64,000 nt of DNA, from contig BDSI01000032.1 in the NCBI GenBank assembly GCA_003117195.1, positions 302,145-366,144 on the forward strand, read 5' to 3'. The position numbers and the translations under genes were made by a program. Below, in pieces: positions 24,701 through 36,760 of the stretch. The notes under the pieces were generated by a model. It was given only the letters and a program-made list of their open reading frames with translations. It searched no databases and was not told the origin of the DNA. Position 1 is the stretch's first letter. Every line of letters starts with the position of its first letter. The DNA is from Eudorina sp. 2006-703-Eu-15 (lineage: Eukaryota; Chlorophyta; Chlorophyceae; Chlamydomonadales; Volvocaceae).

Positions 24701-24861
24701 TCGCAGCGTCCTTGACAAGGGCGCGGGTCAGGCAAGGACTGCACGTGCATCCCTCCTGGTCCTTATGGAGGATATCATCTAAAGTTCCCTCCCATAACTA
24801 CTGACTTGTCGTGGAGAAACGGGAGCCTGACCTTTAGTGGGACGCGGACCTCTTACAAAGG
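21745..24861. other. 3.1-kb intergenic region, no supported gene
   Basis: The region starts with the 3' UTR of the PstS-like gene and ends with the promoter of the TOG-domain gene. Base composition falls towards neutral GC after about 22.2 kb, and codon bias typical of the neighbouring genes is absent. Several open frames of 60-175 codons exist on both strands, but none resembles a known family or joins to neighbours by splice sites. No tRNA, hairpin or satellite of note was seen. Confidence 0.55.
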
Positions 24862-27604
24862 ATGGGCTCGTTGTTTTCAAAGGACAAGAAAGACAAGCAG
24901 AAGAACGATGAGCGAAAGGGCGTGGGGTCAGCGCCTTCTCGTTTGGAGGGGCTCGACGGAACGACGCCCCCTGAAGTCCCTGAAGTCCCGAAGCGAGCCC
25001 TTACCCCGGACACAGCGTCGCGACAGAAGAATGTGAGCCCGGTCGCTGTTTCTGCAGCAGCCGACTCCCCATCACCCGCTTCAACGACGTCTCCAACGGA
25101 AGAGAAGGTATGGAGGTCATATGTGAATGTGAAAGATGGTTAACTGCACACTTGCTTAGAACGAGCATGAGGCCGCGCTCTGTTTTCTAAACGAATTCAG
25201 TACAAATTGTTTTCGAAGACGCGCCTTCTATCAATTCAGCAAAGCCTCGCCTCTTGCCTGCCGTGCCACCTGATGCATGTGCTCTGCAGAAGCCGCCGGT
25301 CGTGGCTTACGACGACATACCAGTTGGTCCTCGAGCTTCAGTACCAGTGGCCCCGGAGGTCACAGTCGAACCGCCCGGCGAGCCAGAGTCCGAAGCCGCA
25401 GCCCCACCCCCCGGCCCCGAGTGTTCCACTCCCACCCGGAGAGCGCCCAAGAAGATTGACTATGTGGGCGCCCAGTCTGACGGCACCAAGCTCGCTGCTG
25501 ATCTGCCAGCTGCTGTCCAAGTGCCCGAAGAAGCCGCAGAATGGACGGCTGTGCTGGGCGAAAGCACCGTTCGCAGCTTATACTCCCCTGACTGGAAGAC
25601 TCGCGAACAGGCGCTGCAAGCGGTCATGCGGAGCCTTGGGAATGCGCGCTTCAACGCTCAGCACGGGCATGAATCCATTTGGGTCGTCGTTACTCAACTG
25701 CTCGACAAAGCGCTCAAGTGAGTGGGCCTGAGTTCCTGTCGGGCCTGGTCGGGATTGCGCCCGAAGGTGGTTTGGGGTCATTCTATTCCCGCCAGCCGCA
25801 ACAATTCGTTGTTTTGCAAACCCATATGGGAGGTCCATCCTTTACTGATGGTCACCGGCACTGTCAACCTTATCTTGTGACTGCAGGGACAAGGTCGCCC
25901 CGCTGTATTACTCGGCCTTGGAGCTGCTCTCCACACTTGTAGCCAGCTACTCCTCCCAGCTGCCCTACAGCGTTCTCTCACAGGGCTTGGAGCCGCTTAT
26001 GCCGACCCTGCTGCACCGTGTGGGCAACAACAACGCCCGTATCCAGGCAAGGCTGCCGTTCACTGTACACATGTCTCCTCGGTTGTGTTGGTCTGACTGG
26101 GCCGTGGGATGGTTGCATTAGGTGATGAGCAATCACTGGTTGCTGTGTTTCATAATTCTGCTAGAGATTAAAGATTTGCGCGAGTTATCATCCTGCGTCT
26201 GCGACCGGACTGCTGCTGTTCCCCCGCAGGAGACCTCCATTCAGGCGCTGCTGACGCTCGCGAACCAGCCCTCGCTCGGGCTGGCCTTCCTGGCTCCCCA
26301 TGCCCTCAGTGAGATCCCAAAGAAGTCGCAGATGGGCTCCGCCGCCGCGTCGCAGATGGCGGGCCGCCTGGAGCTGCTCACGTGTATGCTCAACGTCCAG
26401 GTAAGGACTCAGGAGCTGCCCAGGAAGGCCCGGGAAGCCAGGCGAATATATGGCGTCGACCCTGGGGCACATTCATAGAGGCCCCAGGGGCAAACTGCCA
26501 CGCTGCTATTTGGCAACTGAACACCTTCAGCTTTTTAAGTAGTACATTGGTTCCAGACTATGCCTGCGCACACCGATAACTTTAGTGCTACTGGGCAGTC
26601 AAGCGACAGTCTCCATGTTGCTGTACTCAAGGAGCCTGGCCTGCCGCGTATGTTCCTGGCGGTTGCAGGTTCAGCAGCAGATGGGCTTCGGCACTGCGGG
26701 CCGCACCGCCTCGGCGGCCGCTGCCGGCAAGGCAGCATCCGATGCGCTGTCTGCGGAGGAGATTGTTCGCTTTACTCGTCCAGCTCTGGATATGCCCGAT
26801 GACAAGGTCCGCGCGGCGGCTGTGCGGCTTGTCGCGGAGGTTTACCGTGTCAAGAAGACGGCGAACCAGCCGTTTGAAGTGGAAAAATTGCTAGGAGCCG
26901 GCCTCAAACCTGCGCTGCTGCAGGTGCTGCACCGTCGGTTTGGGGAGGTGGACGAAGAGCTGGCGGGCGGCGGCACACGGACAGCTGGCAATGAGGACGT
27001 TCCGGTGGGGCCCGGTATCAGCATCAAGGCGCCAGGCTCTGGCGGACGCGCACATGCGCTGCCGCCACTGAGCGGTCGCTTTGGCGCCCTGCCAGCGCTT
27101 GCTGTCCGGGGCAGCCGCCCCGCGACGGGTAGCCTCAGCAACGCGCCTTGCAGCGCTGGCAGTCAGGGCACTGGCGGGCTGGGGGCATCGTCTACGGATC
27201 AGCAAGGCCGGCCCCCGCGGACGCCGCTGTCGCCAGGCAGCGCCGGCGGTTCTCGGGGGCGCACGCCACCGCGGGCAGGCATCCCGCGCGTGGCGTCTCC
27301 CATGCGTGGCGGGTCACCGTTCCGGCCGAGCCGTGGTGATCCGACCGGTGCGCTGCTGCCGGGTTCGATGCCCGACGGTGACGGTGGCGCGGACGTCATG
27401 ATAATCCAATCAGGCACTTCCACACCGGTGCGCGGCAACAGCAGTCAGTCTGTGCGCAACACCAGCAGCCAATCCAACCGCGCCTACAACTCTCTGAAGC
27501 CGCGCTCGCGCGACAGCGGTACCGGACGGCCCCACAACCTGGACGATGCTGAGGAGCAATTGATTGAGTACATCCTCAACGACGAGGCGCGAGCGGCAGC
27601 TTAA
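24862..27604 (+). CDS. CEP104-type TOG-domain protein with N-myristoylation motif
   Basis: Five exons: 24862-25107, 25290-25717, 25887-26046, 26230-26400 and 26669-27604. They give about 646 residues. The N-terminus MGSLFSKDKK fits the myristoylation consensus (Gly2, Ser6, then basic residues). Residues ~8-160 are Pro/Ala/Lys-rich and probably disordered. Residues ~165-430 form a helical-repeat TOG domain resembling that of CEP104: LYSPDWKTREQALQAV, then LLHRVGNNNARIQETSIQAL, then FTRPALDMPDDKVRAAAVRL. CEP104 (Chlamydomonas FAP256) binds tubulin through this TOG and acts at ciliary tips and centrioles. The CEP104 N-terminal jelly-roll and C-terminal zinc fingers are absent here, so this is a separate, shorter protein. 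Residues ~431-646 are Gly/Ser/Arg-rich, ending in a short acidic helix (DDAEEQLIEYILNDEA). The intron after 26046 begins GC rather than GT. Tubulin binding and membrane tethering are inferences. Confidence 0.75.
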
Positions 27605-27719
27605 GGTGGCAGGAGGAAACCTGCTGTCAGCGCGAGCTCATCGAGACGAAAGTTGTGATGCATTTGGCGTTTGAGGAAGACGGGGTCTCCAGCGTGGTGC
27701 ACTTGGCCGGTAGCGCCCT

Positions 27720-27724
27720 TGTAA
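27720..27724 (+). promoter_or_regulatory. TGTAA polyadenylation signal candidate
   Basis: TGTAA lies 116 bases after the stop of the TOG-domain gene, in a normal position for a volvocine poly(A) signal. Confidence 0.55.
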
Positions 27725-30700
27725 ATTGGTCGGTTTCTGCGGCGCCAATGGATGCAGCTCATGTTGTGATGATGCTCGCCTGACCAATGCTAACGTCGTG
27801 GTGGAGATAGGTGATGGAAAAGGAGGTAGCGGACCGGCGGACTGTGTTAATGGGCCGTTGCCGAGAGACCCAGTGTGCGATCGGCTGCTGGCATGCCGCC
27901 GGGAGGCAGCATTTCAAAACCAGGGGCCGACCGACGTGAGGACCACGTAATGCAGGCAACGTACGTCGTCACAATTATAAGTGCTTTGCATATTTGCTGG
28001 AGGGGCAAGGACGGAGTTCCCAAACCGATGCGCAGCCTTGGTTTCGCCGCTATTGGTCGCCGAGCGGCTGCTGCTGCAAACCGCAGCCGCCGTGTTCTCC
28101 CCAGGACATGTACAAAGACCACGTTAGAGCTATCAATGCCGCTCGTTGTTTGGGGCTGTTGCAGCGATGCGGGTGCGGTTTGCGAAGTGGAGGTGGGCTG
28201 GGGTAGGGACTTCCCATCTACATCTGACGGCAAGGTTCGTGGGCGAGTCCGGTGCTGTGAACAAGATTCTTGCGGGAGTTGTGAACGAATTGAAGGGGTT
28301 TGAAATGCGGAAGATGTAGATTCGCACAGAAGCTCGGATGTGCTGCGCAGGGTAACAAGACACGGCCATCTTGTGAAGGCGAGCGCACCAGACCGCGGTG
28401 GACGTGTGCAAGTGGGAAAATAGGCGGTCATTGATCATTAGCTGTTGGGCGCGCAATTAATAGCAGCGTATTGATGATAGGTGACCAGGCCTTCGGCTCA
28501 CAGCGACTTCGGCGCGAAGCGCATCGAGACTGACGCCAGGGATTCGAACTGTTGAGGTCCTCAAAATAGTAGCCGCAACCCGACCAGTCAGGGACAGCCC
28601 GTGCGTTATCCGGTGTGACGCGGCGAAATAGTACTATGTGCCTTTGTGTTATTATGTAGTTTGTGTATGCGCGCGGAGCTGCATGGGTGTGAGGTGCCAG
28701 GTAGCAGGCGCGCGGGTGATGAGTACGTGTCGTGTCCCGGGAGCAGGATGGAAAGTGAGGGCGTTGAACGGGCCCGACCATTCCTGCACGCTGCGAATTT
28801 TTGTCCTGTCCATGTCCATATGTGTCTGTTTCTCGCGTGACCAGAACATTGGGGCTGATACGACTCTCTTGCTTGGACAAGAGTGAGGACCGGGGCGCAG
28901 TTGACACCGATAAAGGGTCACCTGCGCGATTTCATACTGAATCGCCTCGTCCGTGCCGGTATCGAATGCGTCGTGGTGCCAGCAGGCAGGGAGCGTGTGC
29001 GCATCATAACAGAACGGTCTGTCCGTCGGGATGTGGATACGATATGAGGTCGGCAGATGTGTCCGTGAAGGCAGGGCGCTCTACTGGTGACAGCATAGGC
29101 GCCTTCATCAGGGGCTGGGGGTCGGTGCCTGCCTTCGACTAGTCGACCTCGGGCCACATTGCTGCTGGCAGCCGTGCCTAGAAAGAGCTTGTCTCTGTGG
29201 GCACCCGCAACGCAGCGGTGGACGGGTGCGGAAGGTGTTGGGGCATGTTGCGACACCCGTTCGGCCGAGAATATATGCAGGGCTGTGCGCAACTTGAGGA
29301 AGGGGTGGGGTGGGGTGAAGGTCTCGCGCGGAGCCCGCAGTGTATATGATTCCGGATCAGGCCGTCGAAGAAGTTCTTACAGTGCTCGTCGTCGGGGGCT
29401 TGCAAGTGGCACGCACCACGTTCATGCTGGACCGGTTTGGGTGCGATGTCGTTTTAGGCCTCGGTCAACAGTCTTTGCTGCCGCGGGGTGGTGATTCAGA
29501 GCTTGCGTCGAGCGCCGGGTTTAACAAGTCCAGGGAGATCGGGGGTATTTGGCTGACAGGCGAATCGCTTGCAACGGTGCTCCTGGCATCGCGTTGACGT
29601 CAACTATTTTTTTATGCGGACGCCAGTGGTGCTGATTTGCGCCGGGCAGTTGCTGAATGGGTGGGTGTTCAGGCTCACAGGGTTGCAGGGACGAGGGCCT
29701 CCCACGGGGTGATAGCTGGCCCTGGCCCGACCCAATAATGTCCGATGTGTAAGCCCGTGTGCGATGTCTGTCCTTTGTGCGTGCGCTTGCACACGAAGCC
29801 CAAGCCAAAGCTGAGCAGACACACACGTGGATAGTCCCTGCGGTTCGGCCGAAGGTATGTCGCCAAAGCTCAGCCAGGGCAAACCAGAATGGATCTGACT
29901 GGATATCCACCGCCCACCGTTGATAGAGTTCTGCTGTGATACCAGCCCATCCTAGCGCATGGGGCATGCCTGACAACACGTTGACAGGGTCGCTCGAGGT
30001 TCAGTTAGTTTTGATGATTTCCGCGGCCTTCCCGCCAGAACCCATCCGTGGTATGCGGTAACCTCCTTTCATTCACCAAGGACCAAAATGGCCACGGTCT
30101 GTCATGCCATCCGGGCAGCTGCATAAGGGGATGCCCCTTATGCAGCTGCCCGGATGGCATGACAGACCGTGGCCACCAACTTTAACTTCAAGTTAAGCTA
30201 CTGCCGCTTGCAGGCATGCTCGTAGTAATGTGCAGCGTGTATCGTACCCGGTACACGAAAGATTTCTGCGGACGACGCCACGACACAGATAAGGAACGAG
30301 GGCCTGTATTAGTACATAAATGTTCGCAATATCCATAACTATCCTGAGGACAAGCCGCTAGGTCAGAGGCGACAGCCCGCCATTTACCCATACAGAGCCG
30401 TACGACTAACTCCACCTTTCATCGGTCGTCATTGCACAGATAGAAGTATCGTGTTATCATGTTTCAGCTTAATTATATGGGAGCCACGACTTTCGCGCAC
30501 GCACTGGCATACCAGAAATGTGACTACAGGTTTTGTGCAGTCTGTTTTAGGATTCAAGTGAACAAATTCAAAGTAAATGTGCTGAAATATTTCACGGCGC
30601 AAGAGCTTCAGTATGTGTATGCCCGTCCGGGGCTTTGCCGGATCGTGTAACCGTTGCTACTGCGCAGCCATGACGTTGGTTTTCGATCCTTGATTGATAC

Positions 30701-31601
30701 AGTGTTACCAGAAACTTATGACTGGGTGTCCGACAGTTCGATGATGCAGAAACGTTTGGTGCGGAAACTCCATGAGGTGTCTTACTGTCGTGGTTGGGTT
30801 CTCCTTTCAAAGCACCCATATGCAAATTTAGTATTTTCACACAGAGAACATTGAACCAATTTAGATGAACCGTTAATCTTTTTAAAAAGCAGTGCTTTAA
30901 ATATAGGAATAGTTGTGCAGATGGACCGCCCCAGCAGCCCCAGAACGGGCATGCTGGGGCAAGGCGCACAGCTTGTCAATGCAGGTGCAGCTACTGCATC
31001 ACCTAGGAAAGTCTTGTTGGCCTTGGGGAGACTCGCCACGCCGGAAAGAATCGATGTCGCCCCGCGGTTAACTCTAGGTGAGTATATTTTTGCTATGGCT
31101 TGCATTACAAAATAAACTAGTCACCTAATGGAAATCTCTCGACTTCGGGCCGGTTCGGGAACTGTTGTCTCGGCCGACGCCGACTTGTCCTCGTAGTCCA
31201 AGAGCATTTGCAGCGTTTTAAGGCGTCCCTACAGGATCCAGACTATCCACCAGGCCATGCCAGACCTAAAATGGTGAAGGGCTCACATCACAAAAGCTCT
31301 GTCGACATTGAACCCCAGGTGCGCATGCCAGCAGTTCCCCGCCAGCAGCAGTGTCCCTCCAGGCCGCCAACATCATGTAGATGATGTGAGAGGCGACGTA
31401 CTGCTTGAAAGAAAATGACTCCTGTCATCTCCTGCATCGGCCCAGGCCGGTACTGTAGTGTAAACCCTCTCGTTCATCACCAAAACATCCGCATTTGCAG
31501 CATGACACCCTTTCGTACAATCACTTTACGTGTGCTCCAACGACCGCTGTCCGTTCTTCGCTTCTTTACCGTTTCCTGCACCGGCACTTCAGTTGCGCGC
31601 C
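27725..31601. other. 3.9-kb intergenic region, no supported gene
   Basis: The region separates the TOG-domain gene from the Ala-rich orphan. It contains an unusually AT-rich island (~30,400-31,130), a perfect inverted repeat at 30,089-30,175, and the promoter of the following gene. Open frames up to about 195 codons occur, but none has codon bias, splice continuity or a recognisable motif. Confidence 0.55.
30089..30175. repeat. Perfect 42-bp inverted repeat with 3-base loop
   Basis: The arm 30089-30130 (tggccacggtctgtcatgcc...gcataagggg) is exactly reverse-complemented by 30134-30175, with atg between. A transcript from either strand would fold into an uninterrupted 42-bp stem. A second small palindrome, ttaacttcaagttaa, follows within 15 bases. 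It could be a small-RNA precursor, a cruciform or a fold-back assembly artefact. Confidence 0.9.
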
Positions 31602-34600
31602 ATGGACGCCATCGCGTGCGAGCGTATGGTCATGGACAGCAGTTCCGTGCTGGGGCCGCGTCCCAGCTGGGAAGACACGCGACCGCACGTTGGCAGGACG
31701 TCGCTGGTGGAGGGCGAATACGTGGCGGTGAGAGCGCGTGGAGGTGATCTGTCCGCAGGGACGGCAACTGCCATGCTGTCGCCAGACGATTTGCCACCCG
31801 TGTCTTTCGTCGACATGGGGCCTTTCGACGGCCGCTGCCTTTCCCCGTTCTACTGAAAAACCGCCCGCCCTTCGCCCTCCGCCGCATTTGTGGCATCTCC
31901 GCCCGCGTAGAAACTGGATCGCAGTTTCCAGCGACCTCGAGTCGGCGGTAGCGGCGCGCGAATAGCCGTGCTGTCGCAGGGCACGGGCACCAACGACATC
32001 CGCAGCTACGGCCGCCGGGTGCCGCCTACCAGCGTCCTGTGGGCGGACATTGCGGAGCTGAGGGGCTCACGACGGCTCCGGCAGTACATTGCGGAACGAA
32101 AGCGGGAGGGCGAGGTGCCCCTGGAACGTGAGTGCGAGCGACCCATGGGTCAATGGGGTAACGAGCGACCCATGGGTCAATGGGGTAACGAAAGCGGGAG
32201 GGCGAGGTGCCCCTGGAACGTGAGTGCGAGCGACCCATGGGTCAATGGGGTAACGCGCGTAACATGATTGAGCTCCTGCGTCGGCTTCCACGTTAGAGGG
32301 AGGTCAGGTTCGGTAATTGATAGAGCCTGGAATCCCACGAGGCATATCAGGAGAGCAATCCTAACCTAAGCTCACCCTCGGGCGAGAGGGGTTCATGGGA
32401 ACACGTGCACAGAGCCGGCATGGCAGACGGACTAGGTAGAAGCCGGCAAGCCGCGCGCCCGAGGGATGCATCGCCGCATCCCCGCTGCTGTAGCCATACC
32501 TAGGAAAGACCCCCCTCGCAGCATTTTGTGGTAAGCCAGGCGAGGTGCAGGTGCGCGAAATAAAGTACGTGGCCCTCAACTGGTGGTTGCGACAGGGGTG
32601 GAACACCCCGGGGTCGGCCACCCTTAGGGAGGGACGAGGGAGGGATGGGGCAAGTGGTGGAACCCCTGGGGAAACGTCTGCGCAGAGCTCCCTGATGTCA
32701 GTCAAGACAGCGAAACCGCAAAACAGTCCCCTCCCTCCCTTGGCACCTGTAGTGCACCACAGTCCAGAGTCGCTGGGCCATTTTGTGGAGCCTGCATGAG
32801 GGTCTTCATTCCCTCTCCCCGGGGTGGGAACCTCCCCATCTCTCCAGTTTCGTATACCCTCCGCTTCTCGCTGCCGTCTCTGCCCCCACAGTCCTGACTG
32901 ACCTCGCGGACGGCTGGGAGGAGCTCCGGAAGAGGCAGCGGCAGCAGCAGCAGCTGCAGCGGCAGGAGAGCTCTCCGCCCGGGGCTGCAGCCCCAGCCCT
33001 CACCACCAGCGTCAGCATTAGCAGCGGCACTGGCAGCGCAGCCACAGGCGCATCTGCTACCGCGGCTGCCGCCGGCGGTGGTAGTGCTGCTGCTGCTGCC
33101 GCCAGCGGCAGCAGCCCACAACAGCCCCTCCAACCCGTGGTATATGTAGCGGAGTCGGACTGGCCGACGGCGGCGGCGGCCGTGGCGGCGGCGGCCGCGG
33201 TGGCAGTGGGCGGCCCAGCGTCCCTGTCGGCGGTGCCGTCCGCCGCCGCGCTCCTGGGCCCCCAGCCCTCCTCCGTATCCACCACCAGTGTCACGCGCCT
33301 GGTGGACAGCGTGGCCAAACCCGCGCCCACCTCTGTGGTGCTCGTACACTTCCCCCAGAAGCCCACAGGTGCAAGCGACACCGCCCCCGCCCCCGCCGCC
33401 GCCGCCGCCGCCGGGTCCACCGCGTCCCTCCCTGCAGCGGGGCGCATGGCCCCGCGCCGCGCCGTCTCCCTGCAGACCCCGGCGGAAGCCAGCGCGGCGG
33501 CGGCGGCGGGCAAGAGGGCGCCGCCCGCCGGGGAAGCCGCCACCGCGGCGGCGGCGGCGGGATTCGTGCCGTCCCTGGAGCGGTACCACACGACCTACAC
33601 GCTCCCCAGCCGCGCCCTCACCACGGGGGCTGACAAGCTGTCGCCGCGCAGTCTGGTCAGCGCGACGAGGCTGGTGGAGGTGGTGGAGGTGATGCAGCCG
33701 CCGCGGATGCGATCGCAGTGGCGCCTGAGTGACAGCGCTGGCGGCGGCGGCGGCGGCGGCGGCGGCAGTGGCGGAGCCAGCCTCAGCCGCAGTAGCAGCT
33801 TCTGGGCCCGGGCAGCCGCGGCGCCCGTCGCCTCCTCCGCCGACGATGCGGCGTTCGCTCAGCCGCCGTTGCAGCCGCTCTCCAGACGGCACTCGGTGGC
33901 GGACCCGACCAGCTGGTCGGTCGGTGTACGAACGACGCCGGCGGGCAGCGGTGGCGGCGGCGGCGGCGGCGGCGTCACCGGAAGGCTGGCGGCGCTGAGC
34001 GCTCTGGTGGCGGCGTCACCCGGGTCGTCGGGGGCTGTCAAGGAACCGGCAGCCGCCGGCGGACATGCGGGGACGCCACCGACTGCCTGGGCGGCCGCGC
34101 CATCCGTTAGCCACGGCGCGGGCGAGTCGGTGGGCGGCAGTACCGACGCCGGCGACGAGGTGCCGCGAGTGGGCTCGTTCGAGGCCGCCCTCAGCGCGGT
34201 CATGCACGCGCAGCGGTGGAAGCGGCGCGCGGCCTGCCCCGCCGCCGGCACTCAGATCGGACCCGGCGCGTTTGCGCACGCGGCGGCGGTGGCGGAGGAG
34301 GCCGTACCCGCGCGCACGCTGGGCCTGGTTCCCGCCCTCGCTACCTCGGCCTCTCAAATCCTGGTCCTGGCGCCGACGACGTCAGCGGTGGCTGCGCAGG
34401 CGGCGGCGGCGGCGGCGCCGTCGGCGCCGCAGCCGCCGCCACCTGTGTCGCGGCCAGCACCCGCCGCCGCGGCGCGGCCACTGTCGCCCGGGGCGGCTGC
34501 TACAGCGTTCGCGACCGGGCCGGGTCCTCTGGAGACGCAGCGGATGAAGACACAGGCAGTAGCACAGCTGGAGAAGCGCTGGTCGCTCAACGGCAGGGCC

Positions 34601-36760
34601 GCGGCGGCGGCCGCCGCGGCGGCCCTGGCGGCCAGCTCCGTGCGACTGCCGCAGCTCAGTGCCTCCTCCTCCTCCAGTCTCAGCGGCGTGCTGTCAGGAT
34701 CGTCCTCCGCAGCTCGGAGCCTCTCCAGCAACCTCTCGTTCAAGGAGACCCCAGCGGCCGCACCGCCGGCGGCGGCGGCGGCGCCGCCGCCGCCGCTGTG
34801 CGACGCCGCCGCGCCGCCGGCGCCGCCTGGCGCCATGGACGTCATCCACGAGGGGCCCGCAGAGGGCGAGGAGTCGGAGCCCCACCCCCACCGCCACCGC
34901 CACCACCCGAATCTGCTGTCGGGGCTGTTGGACGTAGGCTCCACGGATGGCATCACCTTCTCGGTAGCCGCCTCCGCAACCACCCCGTACAATGCCGCCA
35001 GGTCGATACCAGCGCCGCCCGCTGGAAGGCCACCGCGGCCCCCCGCGCAGTCCCTGCGGAGTCGCAGCATGGTCAGCATCATCACTCCGGATCAGGCGGC
35101 GCCGCCCATGCTGGTCAAGAGCAGCACCGCCAGGGCCCTGCAGGCCGGCAGCAGCAGGAGCAGCAGCATCGGCGGTGCATCGATGCGGCGTGTCCGGGTG
35201 CAGGAGCCGCCGGCGGTGATGCTGATGGGGCCGGGGTCGGGGTCGGGGTCGTCGGTGTCAGTGTCGGGGTACAGCAGCGGCGGAGGCGGCGGGCCGCCAA
35301 GCGCGGAGGCCTCGACGGCCAGCATGTTGAGGCAGAAGTCGTTGCGGCGCCTGCTGGGCGATCAGCTGTTGGTGGCCGCCATGGTGTTCGGCGGTGCGGC
35401 GGGCGAGGAGGACGAGACCACAGAGGAGGAGGATCCGAACGACGAGAAGGAGGAGGGAGACGGCGCGGCGGCGGCGACGGCGACGGCGACGGCGACGGCA
35501 CAGCAGCTGCAGCCGCAGGTCGTCAGGCAGGTATCGGAGGTGCGGACGACGATGCAGCAGGATCAAGAGCAGCTGCAGCCGGTGCAACCGCTGCAGCCGC
35601 TGCCGCTGCAGCCGGTGCAGCCGCTGAATGGGCCGTCAGCGCAATCCGTATCCGGCGAGGCGCCCCTGAAGCTGGAGTTGGAGGACGCGGGTCACGGCGC
35701 CCCGCTGCTGCAGGCCTACGGCGACAGCCTCAGTCACCTCATTCCCAGCGCCGCCGTCAGCGTCGCCGCCACCGAGCCGTCGGCCACGGGCATCGGCACC
35801 GGCACCGCCAGCCTGGCGGCGGACGACGCCAGCGGCTATCTGTCGTACAGCGATCACCCCGTCGGCACCGCTTCGAGCTTCTTCACCGCCGTCGACTCGA
35901 GCGTCGCCGTCAGCGAGGCCGGAGAGGCCGCCGGCGGCAGCCGGCCGCCGAGCGCCGAGCCCAGCTGGGTACCGCCCGTTCTGCGGCTCAGCAGCATCCG
36001 CAGCAGCAGCGTCCGCAGCAGCAGCAGCAGCTCCGCGAGCAACGCCCCCCTCGTCGCCTCTCCAGCCGCCACTGCCGCCACCGCGGCAGAGCCGTTGGCG
36101 CCTTCTCAGAATGCGAGCAGTGCGCCGTCGTTGGTGGCAACGGCGGCATCCGCATCCACAGGCCAGGCTGCCAAGGTCGGCCCCAAGAAAAGGGTGTCGC
36201 TGGATCCAAAATTAGGTGCTGCGGCGGCGCCGCCGCCGCCGCCGCCCCGACCCCGCGCCACGCCCCGCTTCGCGCAGCCACCGCCGCCGCCCCGGGAACA
36301 CGCCAAGCCCAAGCGCAGCGGAGGCGGGTTCTTGCTCATCCGCAGCAGCGGCGACGCCGTCGCTGCCTCGAGGACCGCACGGCAGGCGGGCGGCGGCTCC
36401 AGGACTCTCGGCGTCATCAACTCCGTCAGCGACGTCGCGCACCCCCCGGCCCTGCCTGTGGCTACGACCCGCGAGGAGGCGGCGGCGGTGGATGCGAGTG
36501 CGGACACGGATGACACTGACGCCTGTGGCCCAGGGAGGGGAGGCGGCGGCGAGGCAGGGGGGCTGCAGGCGGCGGCGGAGGCGGCGGATGAGGGTGTCGC
36601 GGCTGAGGCCGCGGTGCAGGTCCCCGTGGAGGTTGCCCCAAGCGGCCCCGGCCGGGTGCGGGTCACCGGCGGTGCGGACCCACGGGGCCTGCGGGTCGCG
36701 AACCCGTTGGACTCGGGGGACCGGCCGGAGACCCCCCGGGTGGTGACGATGGTGTACTGA
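31602..36760 (+). CDS. Ala/Ser/Pro-rich orphan protein, ~1,380 residues
   Basis: Three exons (31602-31727, 31980-32127, 32892-36760) splice in phase. The long last exon carries 1,289 codons plus a two-base phase remainder. The first two exons and the start of the third are the only ordinary-complexity part: MDAIACERMVMDSS, DIRSYGRRVPPTSVLWADI, RRLRQYIAERKREGEVPLE and LTDLADGWEELRKRQRQ. The remainder is mostly poly-Ala, poly-Gly, Ser- and Gln-rich disorder. Scattered conserved-looking islands include RYHTTYTLPSRALTTGADKL and TRLVEVVEVMQPPRMRSQW. Other segments include an acidic stretch (EEDETTEEEDPNDEKEEGD), Pro-runs, and a terminal RVTGGADPRGLRVANPLDSG. There is no signal peptide or membrane helix. 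The family is not recognised. A downstream ATG at 32783 gives an alternative unspliced start, but the phase-matched upstream exons argue for the longer model. Confidence 0.6.
32095..32254. repeat. 92-bp tandem duplication copying an exon end and its splice donor
   Basis: The segment that ends exon 2 of the orphan gene and starts its intron is repeated with a 92-base offset, so the donor gtgagt is present at 32128 and again at 32220. Inside, a 27-base unit (gagcgacccatgggtcaatg...) occurs three times, at about 32136, 32163 and 32228. Confidence 0.9.

Noticed and set aside
28526..28592. tRNA-like segment on the minus strand (ttcgaatccc, with gactg/cagtc ends)
   Set aside because: The T-stem does not pair and no D-arm or anticodon arm can be drawn. 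At most it is a decayed tRNA-derived element.
32702..33892. Long minus-strand open frame opposite the Ala-rich orphan
   Set aside because: It mirrors GC-rich coding DNA on the other strand. It has no splice continuity and only Ala/Gly/Arg low complexity.
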